Shown: one piece after another, positions 1 through 8,729 of the stretch | Layout: every line of letters starts with the position of its first letter | Numbering within the stretch: position 1 is the stretch's first letter | Assembly (NCBI GenBank): GCA_903907855.1 | Contig: CAIVPT010000184.1 | Span: forward strand, 1 to 46,997 | Direction: 5' to 3' | Origin: an uncultured Synechococcaceae cyanobacterium | GTDB taxonomy: Bacteria; Cyanobacteriota; Cyanobacteriia; PCC-6307; Cyanobiaceae | DNA: 46,997 bases | Program-made: the position numbers and the translations under genes | The notes under the pieces: generated by a model | Databases searched by the model: none | What the model was told of the DNA's origin: nothing | Seen by the model: the letters and a program-made list of their open reading frames with translations, nothing else

Positions 1-18
1 AGCCCCACCGCCGCCCCG

Positions 19-1728
19 ATGCGCCTCGCCCTGGCCCAGCTCAATGCCCTGGTGGGCGACCTCGACGGCAACGCCCGCCGCATCCTGGCGATCTGCCACC
101 AGGCGGCCGAGGGCGGGGCCGACCTGGTGCTCACCCCCGAGCTGTCGCTGTGGGGCTACCCGCCGCGGGATCTGCTGCTGCGGCCGGCCCTGATCGAACG
201 GCAGCACGTTGCCCTGGATGGCCTCGCGGCGGCCCTGCCGGCGGATCTGAGCCTGCTGGTGGGCGTTGCCGAGCCGCTGGTCGGCGCCGACCAGCCCCAC
301 CTCCACAACGCCCTGGCGCTGGTGGAGCGGGGCGGCTGGCGGATCGTCGCCCGCAAGCAGCTGCTGCCCAGCTACGACGTGTTCGATGAGCGGCGCTATT
401 TCCGCCCTGGCGATGAGGCGGCGGTGCTGGAGCTGGAGCGGGGGGGCAGGCGCTGGCGGCTCGGGCTCACCATCTGCGAAGACCTCTGGGTGGAGGAGGA
501 GCTGCAGGGGCACCGGCTGGCGGGGGCCGATCCGGTCGGGGCGCTGCTGCCCCATCGCATCGACGTGCTGCTCAACCTGTCGGCCTCCCCCTTCGGGCAG
601 GGGAAGCTGGCCCTGCGCCATCGCCTCGCCGCCCGGGCAGCCGCCCGCCTGAGCGCGCCTGTGGTGTACGTGAACCAGGTGGGCGGCAACGACGAGTTGG
701 TGTTCGACGGCGCCAGCTTCGCGGTGGATGCCAGCGGCAACCTGGAGTGCCAGCTGCCGTGCTCGGGCGAGGCTCTGGCGTTCTGGGATCGGCCCGCCGG
801 GCCACTGGCCCTCTCCCCCCCTGCGCCGCTGCCCTCTGATTCGGAGCAGCTGCTGCGGGCCCTGGTGCTCGGGGTGGGGGATTACGCCCGCAAATGCGGG
901 TTCCGCAGCGCCCTGCTCGGCCTCAGCGGCGGCATTGATTCGGCCCTGGTGGCGGTGCTCGCCAGCGCCGCCCTCGGAGCCGACCAGGTGGAAGCCCTGC
1001 TGATGCCCTCCCCCTACAGCTCGGAGGGATCGCTGACGGATGCCCGCGCCCTGGCGGAGCGGCTCGGCATCGGCCAGCGGGCGCTGCCGATCGCGTCGCT
1101 GATGGAGGGCTTCGATGGGGCCCTCACGCCGGTGCTGGGGGAGGCGCCATCCGGGCTGACGGCGGAGAACCTGCAATCGCGCATCCGCGGCACCCTGCTG
1201 ATGGCGGTGGCCAACGCCCAGGGGCGTCTGCTCCTCTCCACCGGCAACAAATCGGAACTGGCGGTGGGGTACTGCACCCTCTACGGCGACATGAACGGCG
1301 GGCTGGCGGTGATCGGCGACCTCTACAAAACCACCGTGTTCGCGCTGTGCGAGTGGCTCGACAGCGCCGCCGCCGCTCCTGCCCGCGCGGCGCTGGGCCT
1401 GCCGGCCGAAGGGGAGCTGATCGGCGCGGCGATTCGCCACAAGCCCCCGAGCGCCGAGCTGAGGCCCGACCAGCGCGACAGCGATTCGCTGCCCGATTAC
1501 GCGGTGCTCGATCCGATCCTGCGGCGCCTGGTGGAAACGCTGGCCAGCCCCGAGCAGCTGGTGGCGGAGGGGGCCGATGCCGCGGTGGTGGGGCGGGTGG
1601 CCCAGCTGCTGCGGCGCGCCGAATTCAAGCGCCGCCAGGCCGCCCCGGCCCTGAAGGTGAGCGGGCGATCGTTCGGCAGCGGCTGGCGGATGCCGATCGC
1701 AGCGGCGACCGGGCAGGAGCTGCTCTGA
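19..1728 (+). CDS. nadE: Glutamine-dependent NAD+ synthetase
   Basis: This enzyme makes NAD+ from deamido-NAD+ (nicotinate adenine dinucleotide) with ATP, using ammonia released from glutamine; it is the last step of NAD biosynthesis in the cytosol. The 569-residue protein has two domains. The N-terminal third is a nitrilase-fold glutaminase with a visible Glu-Lys-Cys triad: E41 in TPELSLWGY, K113 in ARKQLLPSYD and C153 in LTICEDLW. The C-terminal part is an ATP-pyrophosphatase synthetase with the PP-loop LSGGIDSALV near residue 305. The length is normal for the two-domain glutamine-hydrolysing form. The ATG at 19 precedes the conserved LALAQLNALVGD start, so the gene is complete. It reads in the same direction as ald, 48 bases downstream. 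Confidence 0.96.
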   Translation: MRLALAQLNALVGDLDGNARRILAICHQAAEGGADLVLTPELSLWGYPPRDLLLRPALIERQHVALDGLAAALPADLSLLVGVAEPLVGADQPHLHNALALVERGGWRIVARKQLLPSYDVFDERRYFRPGDEAAVLELERGGRRWRLGLTICEDLWVEEELQGHRLAGADPVGALLPHRIDVLLNLSASPFGQGKLALRHRLAARAAARLSAPVVYVNQVGGNDELVFDGASFAVDASGNLECQLPCSGEALAFWDRPAGPLALSPPAPLPSDSEQLLRALVLGVGDYARKCGFRSALLGLSGGIDSALVAVLASAALGADQVEALLMPSPYSSEGSLTDARALAERLGIGQRALPIASLMEGFDGALTPVLGEAPSGLTAENLQSRIRGTLLMAVANAQGRLLLSTGNKSELAVGYCTLYGDMNGGLAVIGDLYKTTVFALCEWLDSAAAAPARAALGLPAEGELIGAAIRHKPPSAELRPDQRDSDSLPDYAVLDPILRRLVETLASPEQLVAEGADAAVVGRVAQLLRRAEFKRRQAAPALKVSGRSFGSGWRMPIAAATGQELL

Positions 1729-1776
1729 GGGGCCGGGCTTAGGGTCGCCCCATCGCCTCCGCAGCGTTCCCGGCCC

Positions 1777-2928
1777 ATGGCAAGCACCGGCCCGGCCTCG
1801 TCCCACAGCTCCCCGCTGGCCAGCATCGGCGTGCCGAAGGAGATCAAGCGGGATGAGCGGCGCGTGGCCCTCACCCCCGATGGCGCCCACGAGCTGGTGT
1901 CCCAGGGGATGGAGGTGCGCATCGAGGCGGGGGCGGGCCTGGGGGCCGGCATCGGCGACGACGACTACCGGGCGGTGGGTGCCCGGCTGGTGAGCCGCGA
2001 GGAGGCCTGGGCTGCCCATCTGGTGGTGAAGGTGAAGGAGCCGCAGCCGGAGGAGTTCGGCTTCCTGCGCCAAGACCTGGTGCTGTTCACCTATCTGCAC
2101 CTGGCGGCCTACCCAGAGGTGGGGCGGGCCCTGATCGAGGCGGGCACCACCGCCGTGGCCTACGAAACCGTGCAACTGGACGATGGCAGCCTGCCGCTGC
2201 TGGCGCCGATGAGCGAAATCGCGGGTCGGCTGGCGGCCCAGGTGGGCGCCCACCTGCTGGAGCGGCCCCATGGCGGCCGGGGCGTGTTGATCGGCGGCTG
2301 CACCGGTGTGCGACCGGCGCGGGTGGTGGTGCTGGGGGCAGGAAGTGTGGGCTGGAACGCCGCCCGCATCGCCGCCGGCATGGACGCGGAGGTGTACCTA
2401 CTCGATCGCTCCCCGGAGAAGCTGCGGCAGCTGGAGCCCGCGCGCCAGGGCCGAATGATCACGTTGGTGAGCAGCCGCAGCCTGATCGAGCGGCTGGTGC
2501 CCGACGCCGACCTGCTGATCGGCGCGGTGCTGGTGCCCGGGGGCCGGGCCCCCACCCTGGTGCCTGAGGCGCTGGTGCAGCGCATGCAGCCGGGCTCGGT
2601 GATCGTCGATGTGGCGATCGACCAGGGGGGCTGCATCGCCACCAGCCGGGAGACCACCCACACCGATCCGGTGCACAACCTGCACGGCGTGTTGCATTAC
2701 GCGGTGGGCAACATGCCGGGCGCGGTGCCCTTCACCTCCACCGAGGCGCTGATGAGCGTCACCCTGCCCTACATCCTGGTGATGGCGGGCCGCGGGCTCA
2801 GTGAAGCGGTCGCCGACCGGCCCGAGCTGCTCTCCGGCCTCAACACGGTGAACGGGGCGGTGTGCCATCCGGGGGTGGCGCGGGCCCTGGGGGTGGCGCC
2901 GCGCCATCCGATGGCCTGCCTGCGCTGA
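1777..2928 (+). CDS. ald: Alanine dehydrogenase
   Basis: This NAD-dependent enzyme interconverts L-alanine with pyruvate and ammonium, linking carbon and nitrogen metabolism. The 383-residue protein opens with the family signature [19 protein letters not shown]. It carries the substrate-binding lysine context [11 protein letters not shown] and the catalytic His context YLHLA. A Rossmann glycine motif, [15 protein letters not shown], sits near residue 190. The C-terminus, [13 protein letters not shown], is typical. About 16 residues before the conserved start make it slightly longer than the usual 361-371, so the true start could lie a little further in. Its stop codon abuts the stop of the convergent minus-strand gene directly (TGA then TCA). 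Confidence 0.95.
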   Translation: MASTGPASSHSSPLASIGVPKEIKRDERRVALTPDGAHELVSQGMEVRIEAGAGLGAGIGDDDYRAVGARLVSREEAWAAHLVVKVKEPQPEEFGFLRQDLVLFTYLHLAAYPEVGRALIEAGTTAVAYETVQLDDGSLPLLAPMSEIAGRLAAQVGAHLLERPHGGRGVLIGGCTGVRPARVVVLGAGSVGWNAARIAAGMDAEVYLLDRSPEKLRQLEPARQGRMITLVSSRSLIERLVPDADLLIGAVLVPGGRAPTLVPEALVQRMQPGSVIVDVAIDQGGCIATSRETTHTDPVHNLHGVLHYAVGNMPGAVPFTSTEALMSVTLPYILVMAGRGLSEAVADRPELLSGLNTVNGAVCHPGVARALGVAPRHPMACLR

Positions 2929-3861
2929 TCAGCCCGGGGGAGGGCCACCGGCCGCCGGGCCCGGCGGGGGCGGAGCCTGGATGGGGGTGATCGGCGGCGT
3001 TGCCTCGGCGAGGGAGCGGCGGCGGCGCTCCAGCAGAACCATGCCGGCGCCGCCGCCGATGGCGGTGACGGCAGCCAGCCAGGCCCAGGGGGCTGGGGCC
3101 TGCCGCGCAGGAGGGGCAGCGAGGCCCGGCCGGGCCGGACCGAGGCGGGCCGGCGGCAGGGGCGGGAGGGGCGGCAGCCCAGCGACGGGGCCGGGTGGCA
3201 TCCCCGGTCGAAATCCCGGGGGCATGCCCGGCGCCATGCCTGGAGGCATGCCTGGAACCATGCCAGGAGGCACTGCTCGCACCATCCCCGGCCGCATCCC
3301 CGGGGGCAACCCCGGCACCATCCCCGGAGGCATCCGCCGCACCATGCCGGGCTGTCCCCCAGGGGACACCATGCCCTGTGGACCGAACCCCGGCGGAGCC
3401 ATGCCCGGCGGGGGAGCGACGGAGGCCGGCGCCGGCAGCACCGGGATCGCCCCGCCCCCAGGGGTGCGCAGCCGGGAGGACCCGGGAGCCGCTCCCGATC
3501 CCGCCGCCCCCACCGCCCCACCGGCAGACTCCGGGCCCAGCGCGGCCGGGCGGGCGGGGGGCGGCGGCCCCTCCGGCTGCCAGATCACAAACGGCGCCTC
3601 CTCCCCACCGCTGCCCCGTCCCGCCTCTGGGGCCTTCGCCGGGGTTTTGGTAGGGGCCTTCGCCGGTTTCGCTGCCGCCGACTCAGGCGCGACCACTGGA
3701 GAAGACTGGGCCGCAACCGGACTCGGCGCGAGGGAGAGAGCACCGGCCAGTATGGGGGCGCCGGCCAGGGCGGTCAGGGGGAGCAGGCCATCGCGGCTCC
3801 ATCCGCGGCGAAAGGGTTCCAGGGGTGCCGGACGGCCCATGGCGGCGCGCAGATGGTGCAC
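2929..3861 (-). CDS. Secreted Pro/Gly/Met-rich repeat protein with C-terminal membrane anchor
   Basis: I do not recognise a named family. The 310-residue protein has an N-terminal hydrophobic stretch ending in a possible signal-peptidase site (SPVAAQS, about residue 50). A Lys/Ala/Pro-rich segment follows, then a low-complexity region of roughly 90 residues built on repeats such as [15 protein letters not shown] and [12 protein letters not shown] single predicted transmembrane helix lies near residues 255-277 ([19 protein letters not shown]), followed by an Arg-rich tail. This suggests an exported, membrane-tethered protein with an extended linker. It is the last gene of the minus-strand ferredoxin/DUF3326 run, 6 bases after the DUF3326 stop. 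The GTG at 3861 or the ATG at 3840 could be the start. Confidence 0.6.
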   Translation of the reverse strand: MHHLRAAMGRPAPLEPFRRGWSRDGLLPLTALAGAPILAGALSLAPSPVAAQSSPVVAPESAAAKPAKAPTKTPAKAPEAGRGSGGEEAPFVIWQPEGPPPPARPAALGPESAGGAVGAAGSGAAPGSSRLRTPGGGAIPVLPAPASVAPPPGMAPPGFGPQGMVSPGGQPGMVRRMPPGMVPGLPPGMRPGMVRAVPPGMVPGMPPGMAPGMPPGFRPGMPPGPVAGLPPLPPLPPARLGPARPGLAAPPARQAPAPWAWLAAVTAIGGGAGMVLLERRRRSLAEATPPITPIQAPPPPGPAAGGPPPG

Positions 3862-3867
3862 CCGACG

Positions 3868-4929
3868 CTACCCGCGATCCGCCCCGCTCTCCAGCGGCGC
3901 CAGCGGCCGGCGCAGGGCCGCCGGGTCGATCCCCTCCCGCAGGGCCAGCACCACCCCGGCCGCCTCCGCATAGCCCGCCACCGGGATCGTCTCCAGGCCA
4001 AGGGCAGCCGCCCCCACCTCGAGCACACAGGCATTGCCGACAACGCTGATCAGCGGCACCCCCCGCTCGGCGCAGGCCAGCACCGCCTCCCCCCCCAACG
4101 CTCCGGCGGGCACCACCACGGCCCCCACATCGCGGCCATGCAGCAGGGACGCACCGACGGCAGGCTCGGGCCGCAGATCGGGGGCGCGGCTCAGGCCCAC
4201 CAGAACGCAAGGAAGAAAGGTATGGCCGAGCTCCTCAGCCGCCGCGCGCGGATCGAGGGCCGGATCGGGGGCCAGGGGCGCCAGGGCCGGGGCGTGGGCG
4301 CAGGGAATGCCGAGATGGCGCACCAGCAGGTGGCTGATCACCGCCTCGGCCCCAGCCAGGGCGTCAACCCCGGAGCCGGCGCGGTAGGCGGCCAGGGCCT
4401 CGCTGGCGGGATCCTCCGGGAAACGGGCCACCACGGCGATGGCGGTGGCACCAGCGGCCACCAGGCGCTCGCCGGCGCGCAGCAGGGCATCGGGCCGCTC
4501 CAGCGACCCCCAGCTGGCCCCACTCGGCCCCTGCCTCAGACTCACCCCCAGGGGCGCGTCGGTGTGGTGCACGGGCCCGATCGAAAGGCCCAGGCTGGCG
4601 CGGCAGGCGTCCGCCACCTGGCGGTGGCGCAGCTGCAGCTCCGGCTCGATGGCGGCATCGAGCAGCAGGCCCACCCGCTGGCGGGCCACCGGCGCCAGGG
4701 CCAGTTCGCCGGCGGCGAAGCGGTCGAGGCTCCAGCCCTCCACGTAGTGGATGCGCCGGTCACTCCAGTACAGGGAGGCCGCATTCATCACGTTGGGATG
4801 GGTGATCAGGCAACCGCTGGCGGCCGCCAGCAGCCGCGCCGCCGGCAGGCCATCGCCGGCGAAGCCCCCCTGCTCGCAACCGATGCCGGTGGGAATCACC
4901 AGCAGGGTGGGCAGGGGAGGAACCGTCAC
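3868..4929 (-). CDS. DUF3326 domain-containing protein
   Basis: This 353-residue protein matches, from memory, the DUF3326 family that is widespread in cyanobacteria and plant plastids and has no established function. Visible features are the N-terminal [19 protein letters not shown], the conserved [14 protein letters not shown] segment, and a Gly/Ala-rich C-terminal half containing [18 protein letters not shown] and [12 protein letters not shown]. No signal peptide or transmembrane segment is evident, so it is probably cytosolic. Its start overlaps the stop of the upstream small gene by 4 bases (ATGA), which implies translational coupling with the ferredoxin gene two places upstream. Confidence 0.85.
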   Translation of the reverse strand: MTVPPLPTLLVIPTGIGCEQGGFAGDGLPAARLLAAASGCLITHPNVMNAASLYWSDRRIHYVEGWSLDRFAAGELALAPVARQRVGLLLDAAIEPELQLRHRQVADACRASLGLSIGPVHHTDAPLGVSLRQGPSGASWGSLERPDALLRAGERLVAAGATAIAVVARFPEDPASEALAAYRAGSGVDALAGAEAVISHLLVRHLGIPCAHAPALAPLAPDPALDPRAAAEELGHTFLPCVLVGLSRAPDLRPEPAVGASLLHGRDVGAVVVPAGALGGEAVLACAERGVPLISVVGNACVLEVGAAALGLETIPVAGYAEAAGVVLALREGIDPAALRRPLAPLESGADRG

Positions 4930-5114
4930 TGCGGCGCCCCCTCAAGAACCACCGCCTCGACCCGCAAACCACGCTGGGGATCTACCGCCGTGATCGCCCA
5001 GCGCAGGGGTTCTGCGCCGGCGGCGGCCAGGGCGGCACGCAGTTGGGGCCGAAGGGGACCGGGCCCGGGCCGCAGCCAGAGCTCCAGGGGCGCGAGCACC
5101 GGCCCATCCCTCAC
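4926..5114 (-). CDS. Small conserved hypothetical protein
   Basis: This 62-residue open frame is held tightly between two real genes. It overlaps the ferredoxin stop by 4 bases at its start and the DUF3326 start by 4 bases at its end, an arrangement typical of a translated operon member. The sequence (MRDGPVLAPLELWLRPGPG...) has no transmembrane segment and no metal-binding motif. I recognise no domain. Co-translation with a ferredoxin and a DUF3326 protein is the only functional hint. Confidence 0.6.
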   Translation of the reverse strand: MRDGPVLAPLELWLRPGPGPLRPQLRAALAAAGAEPLRWAITAVDPQRGLRVEAVVLEGAPQ

Positions 5115-5440
5115 TTCTGATACTGGCCGAACTGGGCCTCGTAGAGGGCATCCTCCTGGCCGGCGAGCACATCGAGATCGCTGCGGGGTTGGGCCACGCA
5201 GAGCAGCGCGTAGCCCTGCTCGCGCAGCTGGGGGTTGACGCCCATGGCGTCGGGCTGGTGCACCGTGCCGCTGCGCAACACGGCGGCACAGGTGGTGCAG
5301 ACCCCGGCGGTGCAGGAGCTGGGCAGGGGCACCCCGGCGGCCTCGGCGGCGGCGAGAACCGTCTGGTCGGCGCGGCAGGGGAACTGGTACGGCTGGCCGT
5401 TGAGCTCAACGCGGATCTGGAAGCTCTGGGGTTCGGACAC
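5111..5440 (-). CDS. Plant-type [2Fe-2S] ferredoxin
   Basis: This is a small soluble electron carrier with one [2Fe-2S] cluster. The ligands are seen as CTAGVCTTC (CX4CX2C) and a fourth Cys 30 residues later in LLCVAQP, the plant-type spacing. The C-terminus (DALYEAQFGQYQK) resembles the accessory ferredoxins of marine Synechococcus more than the main photosynthetic PetF. I chose the GTG at 5440 (VSEPQSFQIRVELNG) because homologues I remember begin about there. An ATG at 5509 would add 23 residues made mostly of Ser/Ala/Leu repeats from a 12-bp tandem repeat. It is the first gene of a four-gene minus-strand run. Confidence 0.88.
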   Translation of the reverse strand: MSEPQSFQIRVELNGQPYQFPCRADQTVLAAAEAAGVPLPSSCTAGVCTTCAAVLRSGTVHQPDAMGVNPQLREQGYALLCVAQPRSDLDVLAGQEDALYEAQFGQYQK

Positions 5441-5447
5441 GGGGGAG

Positions 5448-5483
5448 GACAGGGAGGCGGACAGGGAAGCGGACGGGAAAGAG
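5448..5483. repeat. Three tandem 12-bp repeats
   Basis: Three adjacent units read GGACAGGGAGGC, GGACAGGGAAGC and GGACGGGAAAGA. They lie just upstream of the preferred GTG start of the ferredoxin gene, so they are either leader sequence or, with the longer start, code for a Ser/Ala/Leu repeat. Their origin by replication slippage is likely. Confidence 0.7.
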
Positions 5484-5780
5484 GATGCGCGGTTGGCCCT
5501 GGCCCCCATCTTCTCCGATGGGCTTCCAGGAAGCCGGAGGAGCGGCAGGGGCGGCGGGGGCAGGCGGCGCGGGCGGAGGGAGTGGAGCGGGCGGCAAACG
5601 CCAAGCGATGGAGAGAAAAAGGACGGGATCGGAACAACAAATCACCACAGCTGATCCCCGCCATCGGCATCGCTGATCACACCCCCGACCGGTGCTGATT
5701 CTGGCGACCCTGGCGGTTCTCCACCCCCTGGCTCCAGAGCAATGCCGTAAAATTGGAAGGAATCCTTTCGTCGCGGTGCG
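5484..5780. other. Divergent intergenic region between ferredoxin and ocp
   Basis: No gene is seen here. The region separates the minus-strand ferredoxin from the plus-strand ocp and should hold both promoters. A -10-like TAAAAT lies at 5748-5753, followed by a purine-rich GGAAGGA at 5755-5761 that could act in ribosome binding, although it is about 19 bases from the ocp ATG. No convincing -35 hexamer or known operator was found. Confidence 0.4.
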
Positions 5781-6737
5781 ATGTTTACTCTTGATAGGGC
5801 CACGCGGATCTTCCCGGAGACCCGCTCCGCCGACGTCGTTCCCGCGCTGACGGCCCGCTTTCGCCTGCTGAGCGCAGAAGATCAACTAGCCCTGATTTGG
5901 TTCGCCTATCTCGAGATGGGCAAAACCATCACCATCGCGGCCCCCGGTGCCGCACGCATGCAGTTCGCCGAGCCGGTGCTCACGCGCATCCGCGGCATGA
6001 ACTTCGCCGATCAAAGCCAGGTCATGTGCGATCTGGCCAACCGGTCCGATACGGAAATCGGCCGCTGGTATGCATCCTGGTCGGTCAACATCAAGCTCGG
6101 CTTCTGGTACAAGCTCGGTGAATGGATGGAGGAGGGCATCGTCGCCCCGATCCCCGAGGGTTACCAGCTTTCTGCCAACGCAGCCGCCGTTCTTACCTCC
6201 CTTAAAACGATCGACAAGGGCCAGCAGATCACCGTGCTGCGTAACTTCGTCGTCGACATGGGATTCGACCCCAACGCCATCGAAGCTTCCCAGCGGGTGA
6301 GCGAGCCGGTGGTGCCCCCCACCGCCCCCGAGCTTCGCGAGAGTGTGGTTATTGCCGGCATCGACAATGCCACGGTGACCAACTACATGAACCTGCTCAA
6401 CGCCAACGATTTCGATGCCCTCATCGATCTCTTCCTGCCCGATGGCGCCCTGCAGGCTCCCTTCCAGCGCCCGATCGTCGGTCGCGACGCCATCCTGCGC
6501 TTCTTCCGTGAAGACTGCCAGAACCTCAAGCTGCTGCCCGAGCGGGGCGTGAGCGAGCCCTCCGATGGGGGCTTCACCCAGATCAAGGTGACGGGCAGGG
6601 TGCAGACCCCCTGGTTCGGCGCCGGGGTGGGCATGAATGTGGCCTGGCGCTTCCTGCTCGATCCCCAGGGCAAGATCTATTTCGTGGCCATCGATCTGCT
6701 GGCCTCGCCCGCCGATCTGCTCGCCTTCGCCCGTTGA
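5781..6737 (+). CDS. ocp: Orange carotenoid protein
   Basis: This water-soluble photoprotective protein binds a keto-carotenoid. Blue-green light activates it, and it then quenches the phycobilisome core. The 318-residue length matches canonical OCP, with an N-terminal all-helical carotenoid domain (about 1-165), a linker, and a C-terminal NTF2-fold domain (about 195-318). Residues corresponding to those known in Synechocystis are present: Y43 and W109 in the N-domain tunnel, R154 (R155) for phycobilisome and interdomain contact, and Y202 and W289 (Y201/W288), which hydrogen-bond the keto group. All sensor residues are therefore intact. The next gene, crtW, overlaps its stop, and frp follows, so pigment supply and switch-off are encoded beside it. 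Confidence 0.98.
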   Translation: MFTLDRATRIFPETRSADVVPALTARFRLLSAEDQLALIWFAYLEMGKTITIAAPGAARMQFAEPVLTRIRGMNFADQSQVMCDLANRSDTEIGRWYASWSVNIKLGFWYKLGEWMEEGIVAPIPEGYQLSANAAAVLTSLKTIDKGQQITVLRNFVVDMGFDPNAIEASQRVSEPVVPPTAPELRESVVIAGIDNATVTNYMNLLNANDFDALIDLFLPDGALQAPFQRPIVGRDAILRFFREDCQNLKLLPERGVSEPSDGGFTQIKVTGRVQTPWFGAGVGMNVAWRFLLDPQGKIYFVAIDLLASPADLLAFAR

Positions 6738-7510
6738 GCGAGCGCTCCCCCCGCTGGGGGTTGGGCTTCGCCCTGCTCATCTTCGGGGCCTGGGTCGTCA
6801 GCCTGCTACTGCTGCTGCCGGTGCCCCTGAGCGGGCCCTGGCTGACCCCGGCCTCGCTGGTGCTCGCCCTGGCGCTGCGCACCTTTCTGCAGACCGGGCT
6901 GTTCATCGTCGGCCACGACGCCATGCACGGCTCGCTGTTGCCGGACGCTCCGCCCTGGAATGACCGCATCGGCCGCATCGCCCTGGCCCTCTACGCGGGC
7001 CTGCCCTGGGATCGCTGCCGCCAGAACCACCATCTCCACCACCGGGAGCCCGCGGGCCCCGGCGATCCCGATCACCACGGCGGTGGTCACGGCTGGATCG
7101 TCTGGTATGCGGGCTTCCTGGCGTCCTATCTGCGCCCCGGGCAGATGCTGCGGCTGCTTGCGGCCTGGGGGCTGGCCCTGGCCTGGGCGGCCCCCCGCAC
7201 GGCCCAGCCGCTGCTCAACCTGCTGCTGTTCTGGACCCTGCCCCTGCTGCTCAGCTCCCTGCAGCTGTTCGTGGTGGGCACCTACCTGCCCCATCGCCGC
7301 AGCCGCGTCCGCAGCCGCGATCGCCACCAGGCCGCCAGCCTGGCCTGGCCCCCGGCCCTGTCGCTGCTGGCCTGCTTCCACTTCGGATACCACTGGGAGC
7401 ACCACCACAACCCCACCCTGCCCTGGTATCGCCTGCCGGATCGGCGCCGCTGGGTGACGGTTCCCGACGGCTCCGGCGCTTCGCTCGCGCTGGGCCCCGT
7501 CCGTCGATAG
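6734..7510 (+). CDS. crtW: Beta-carotene 4-ketolase, CrtW type
   Basis: This is a membrane di-iron oxygenase of the fatty-acid desaturase superfamily. It adds keto groups to beta-ionone rings and gives echinenone or canthaxanthin, the pigments OCP needs. The 258-residue protein has several hydrophobic helices and the three His boxes: HDAMH at 61-65, NHHLHH near 98-103, and HWEHHHNP near 220. The TTG start at 6734 overlaps the ocp TGA by 4 bases, which implies coupled translation. Length and motifs fit CrtW rather than the CrtO ketolase or a lipid desaturase. Its place between ocp and frp strongly supports the assignment. Confidence 0.93.
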   Translation: MSERSPRWGLGFALLIFGAWVVSLLLLLPVPLSGPWLTPASLVLALALRTFLQTGLFIVGHDAMHGSLLPDAPPWNDRIGRIALALYAGLPWDRCRQNHHLHHREPAGPGDPDHHGGGHGWIVWYAGFLASYLRPGQMLRLLAAWGLALAWAAPRTAQPLLNLLLFWTLPLLLSSLQLFVVGTYLPHRRSRVRSRDRHQAASLAWPPALSLLACFHFGYHWEHHHNPTLPWYRLPDRRRWVTVPDGSGASLALGPVRR

Positions 7511-7520
7511 CTTCCGGAGC

Positions 7521-7865
7521 ATGATCGGCGGGGCAACCATGGAAACGGAGCTGGCCGGCTGGACGGCCCAGGAAGAGCAGGTCGCCCGCCGCGTGTTCGA
7601 GCAGGCCGTGAGCCGCGAGGTGGAGGCCCTGATCGAAACCCTGCGCCAGGAGGCGGCGGCGTTGCACGGGCCCGAAAAGGTCTGGCAGTTCCACGATTTC
7701 CTGAGCATCCGCCGCCACCAGATCGAGGGTCGCGGTGAGTTCTGCCTCGACGGCCTGCTGTTTGTGCTCGCCGACCTGGTCAAAGCAGGCCTGGCCAGCC
7801 TCGAGGAACTCGACGGTCTCGCCGACGACAAGCGCGCCAAGATCCAGGCCATGGCCCGCTTCTGA
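7521..7865 (+). CDS. frp: Fluorescence recovery protein
   Basis: FRP binds the C-terminal domain of light-activated OCP, speeds its return to the inactive orange form and detaches it from the phycobilisome. The 114-residue helical protein matches Synechocystis FRP (Slr1964) over its length. The conserved WxxHDFLS patch is present, with W55, H58, D59 and R65 corresponding to W50, H53, D54 and R60, and the C-terminus reads DDKRAKIQAMARF. It lies 10 bases after crtW in the same direction. A second ATG at 7539 could be the start and would remove six residues; neither has a well-spaced ribosome binding site. Confidence 0.95.
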   Translation: MIGGATMETELAGWTAQEEQVARRVFEQAVSREVEALIETLRQEAAALHGPEKVWQFHDFLSIRRHQIEGRGEFCLDGLLFVLADLVKAGLASLEELDGLADDKRAKIQAMARF

Positions 7866-7881
7866 GTCGCCCTCAGGCACC

Positions 7882-8670
7882 TCAGGCCAGCGGATCCCAC
7901 TCGGATGGGTGGGGCGCCAGGTATTCCGGTGGCGCGGCGCCCTCCAACTCCGCGGCGCCCTCCAACTCCACAGAGCGGCCCCCCTCCCCATCGCCCCCAG
8001 CTGCCGCCGGAGCCGTGAGGGCCAGGTCAAAGCTGATCGACACCCGGTTGTCGTCGGGGTCCTGGTTCTCCAGCACGGCGTGGTCCACCTGGGCGGGGAA
8101 GAGCAGCAGCATTCCGGCCCGGGGGGCCACATCCACCCAGGGGGCATTCCAAAGCTGCGCCTCCTGGCCGTCCGCGCGGATCGGGCCGTCGTACCCCACC
8201 GCCAGGCCGGGCACCAGTTCGTTGGGTTGGGCCGGCGGGAAGAAGCGCAGGCAGCCGCTGCGGCCGCTGCCGTCGCCATTGAGGTAATACACGCCGCTGA
8301 GGTGGGCGTTGGGGTGGTGATGGCGGCCGATCCCCTGCCCCAAGGCGCTCACCACCGGCCAGCTGCGCTGCAGATGCAGGGCCACCCGCTCGCGCGCGAA
8401 GCCCACCCCCTCCAGATAGGTGCCGGCATGGCCCACCAAGGTGCGCAACAGCGGCGCGAAGGCCGGCCGCCGGTGCAGTTGCCACACGCGGTGCAGATCG
8501 CCGGTCCAGGCGCAGCCTTCGGCCGGATTGCCCGTGGCTTCCCCCCGCAGCTCCAGGATGTCGCGCAGCAGCAGGGCGGTATCGAGCGGATCGGGGGCCA
8601 GCTGCACCTGGCCGAGGGCAAGGGGGAAGAGCGGCCGCAGCTGCAGGGGGTGGGGCGAATCGGGGGGCAT
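7882..8670 (-). CDS. Putative 2OG-Fe(II) oxygenase (TIGR02466/PF13759 type)
   Basis: This is probably an Fe(II)- and 2-oxoglutarate-dependent hydroxylase of unknown substrate. The 262-residue protein has a double-stranded beta-helix pattern: GRHHHPNAHLSGVYYLN in the first metal-binding strand, GMLLLFPAQVDHAVLEN with the distal His, and RVSISFDLAL with the Arg expected to bind 2-oxoglutarate. These fit the TIGR02466 group. No signal peptide is seen. The C-terminal tail carries the duplication ELEGAAELEGAA from an 18-bp tandem repeat. It converges with frp with 16 bases between stops, so functional linkage to OCP is not implied. Confidence 0.8.
   Translation of the reverse strand: MPPDSPHPLQLRPLFPLALGQVQLAPDPLDTALLLRDILELRGEATGNPAEGCAWTGDLHRVWQLHRRPAFAPLLRTLVGHAGTYLEGVGFARERVALHLQRSWPVVSALGQGIGRHHHPNAHLSGVYYLNGDGSGRSGCLRFFPPAQPNELVPGLAVGYDGPIRADGQEAQLWNAPWVDVAPRAGMLLLFPAQVDHAVLENQDPDDNRVSISFDLALTAPAAAGGDGEGGRSVELEGAAELEGAAPPEYLAPHPSEWDPLA
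7934..7969. repeat. Two perfect tandem 18-bp repeats
   Basis: The unit GCGGCGCCCTCCAACTCC occurs twice without change inside the 3' end of the 2OG oxygenase gene. It duplicates six residues (ELEGAA) in the tail, outside the catalytic core, so it is probably a neutral slippage product. Confidence 0.85.
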
Positions 8671-8729
8671 GGGCGCGGAGAGGGCGCCGCCCTAGGTTGG
8701 CCCCAACGCCGTCCCCCCGGAAGCCCGGC

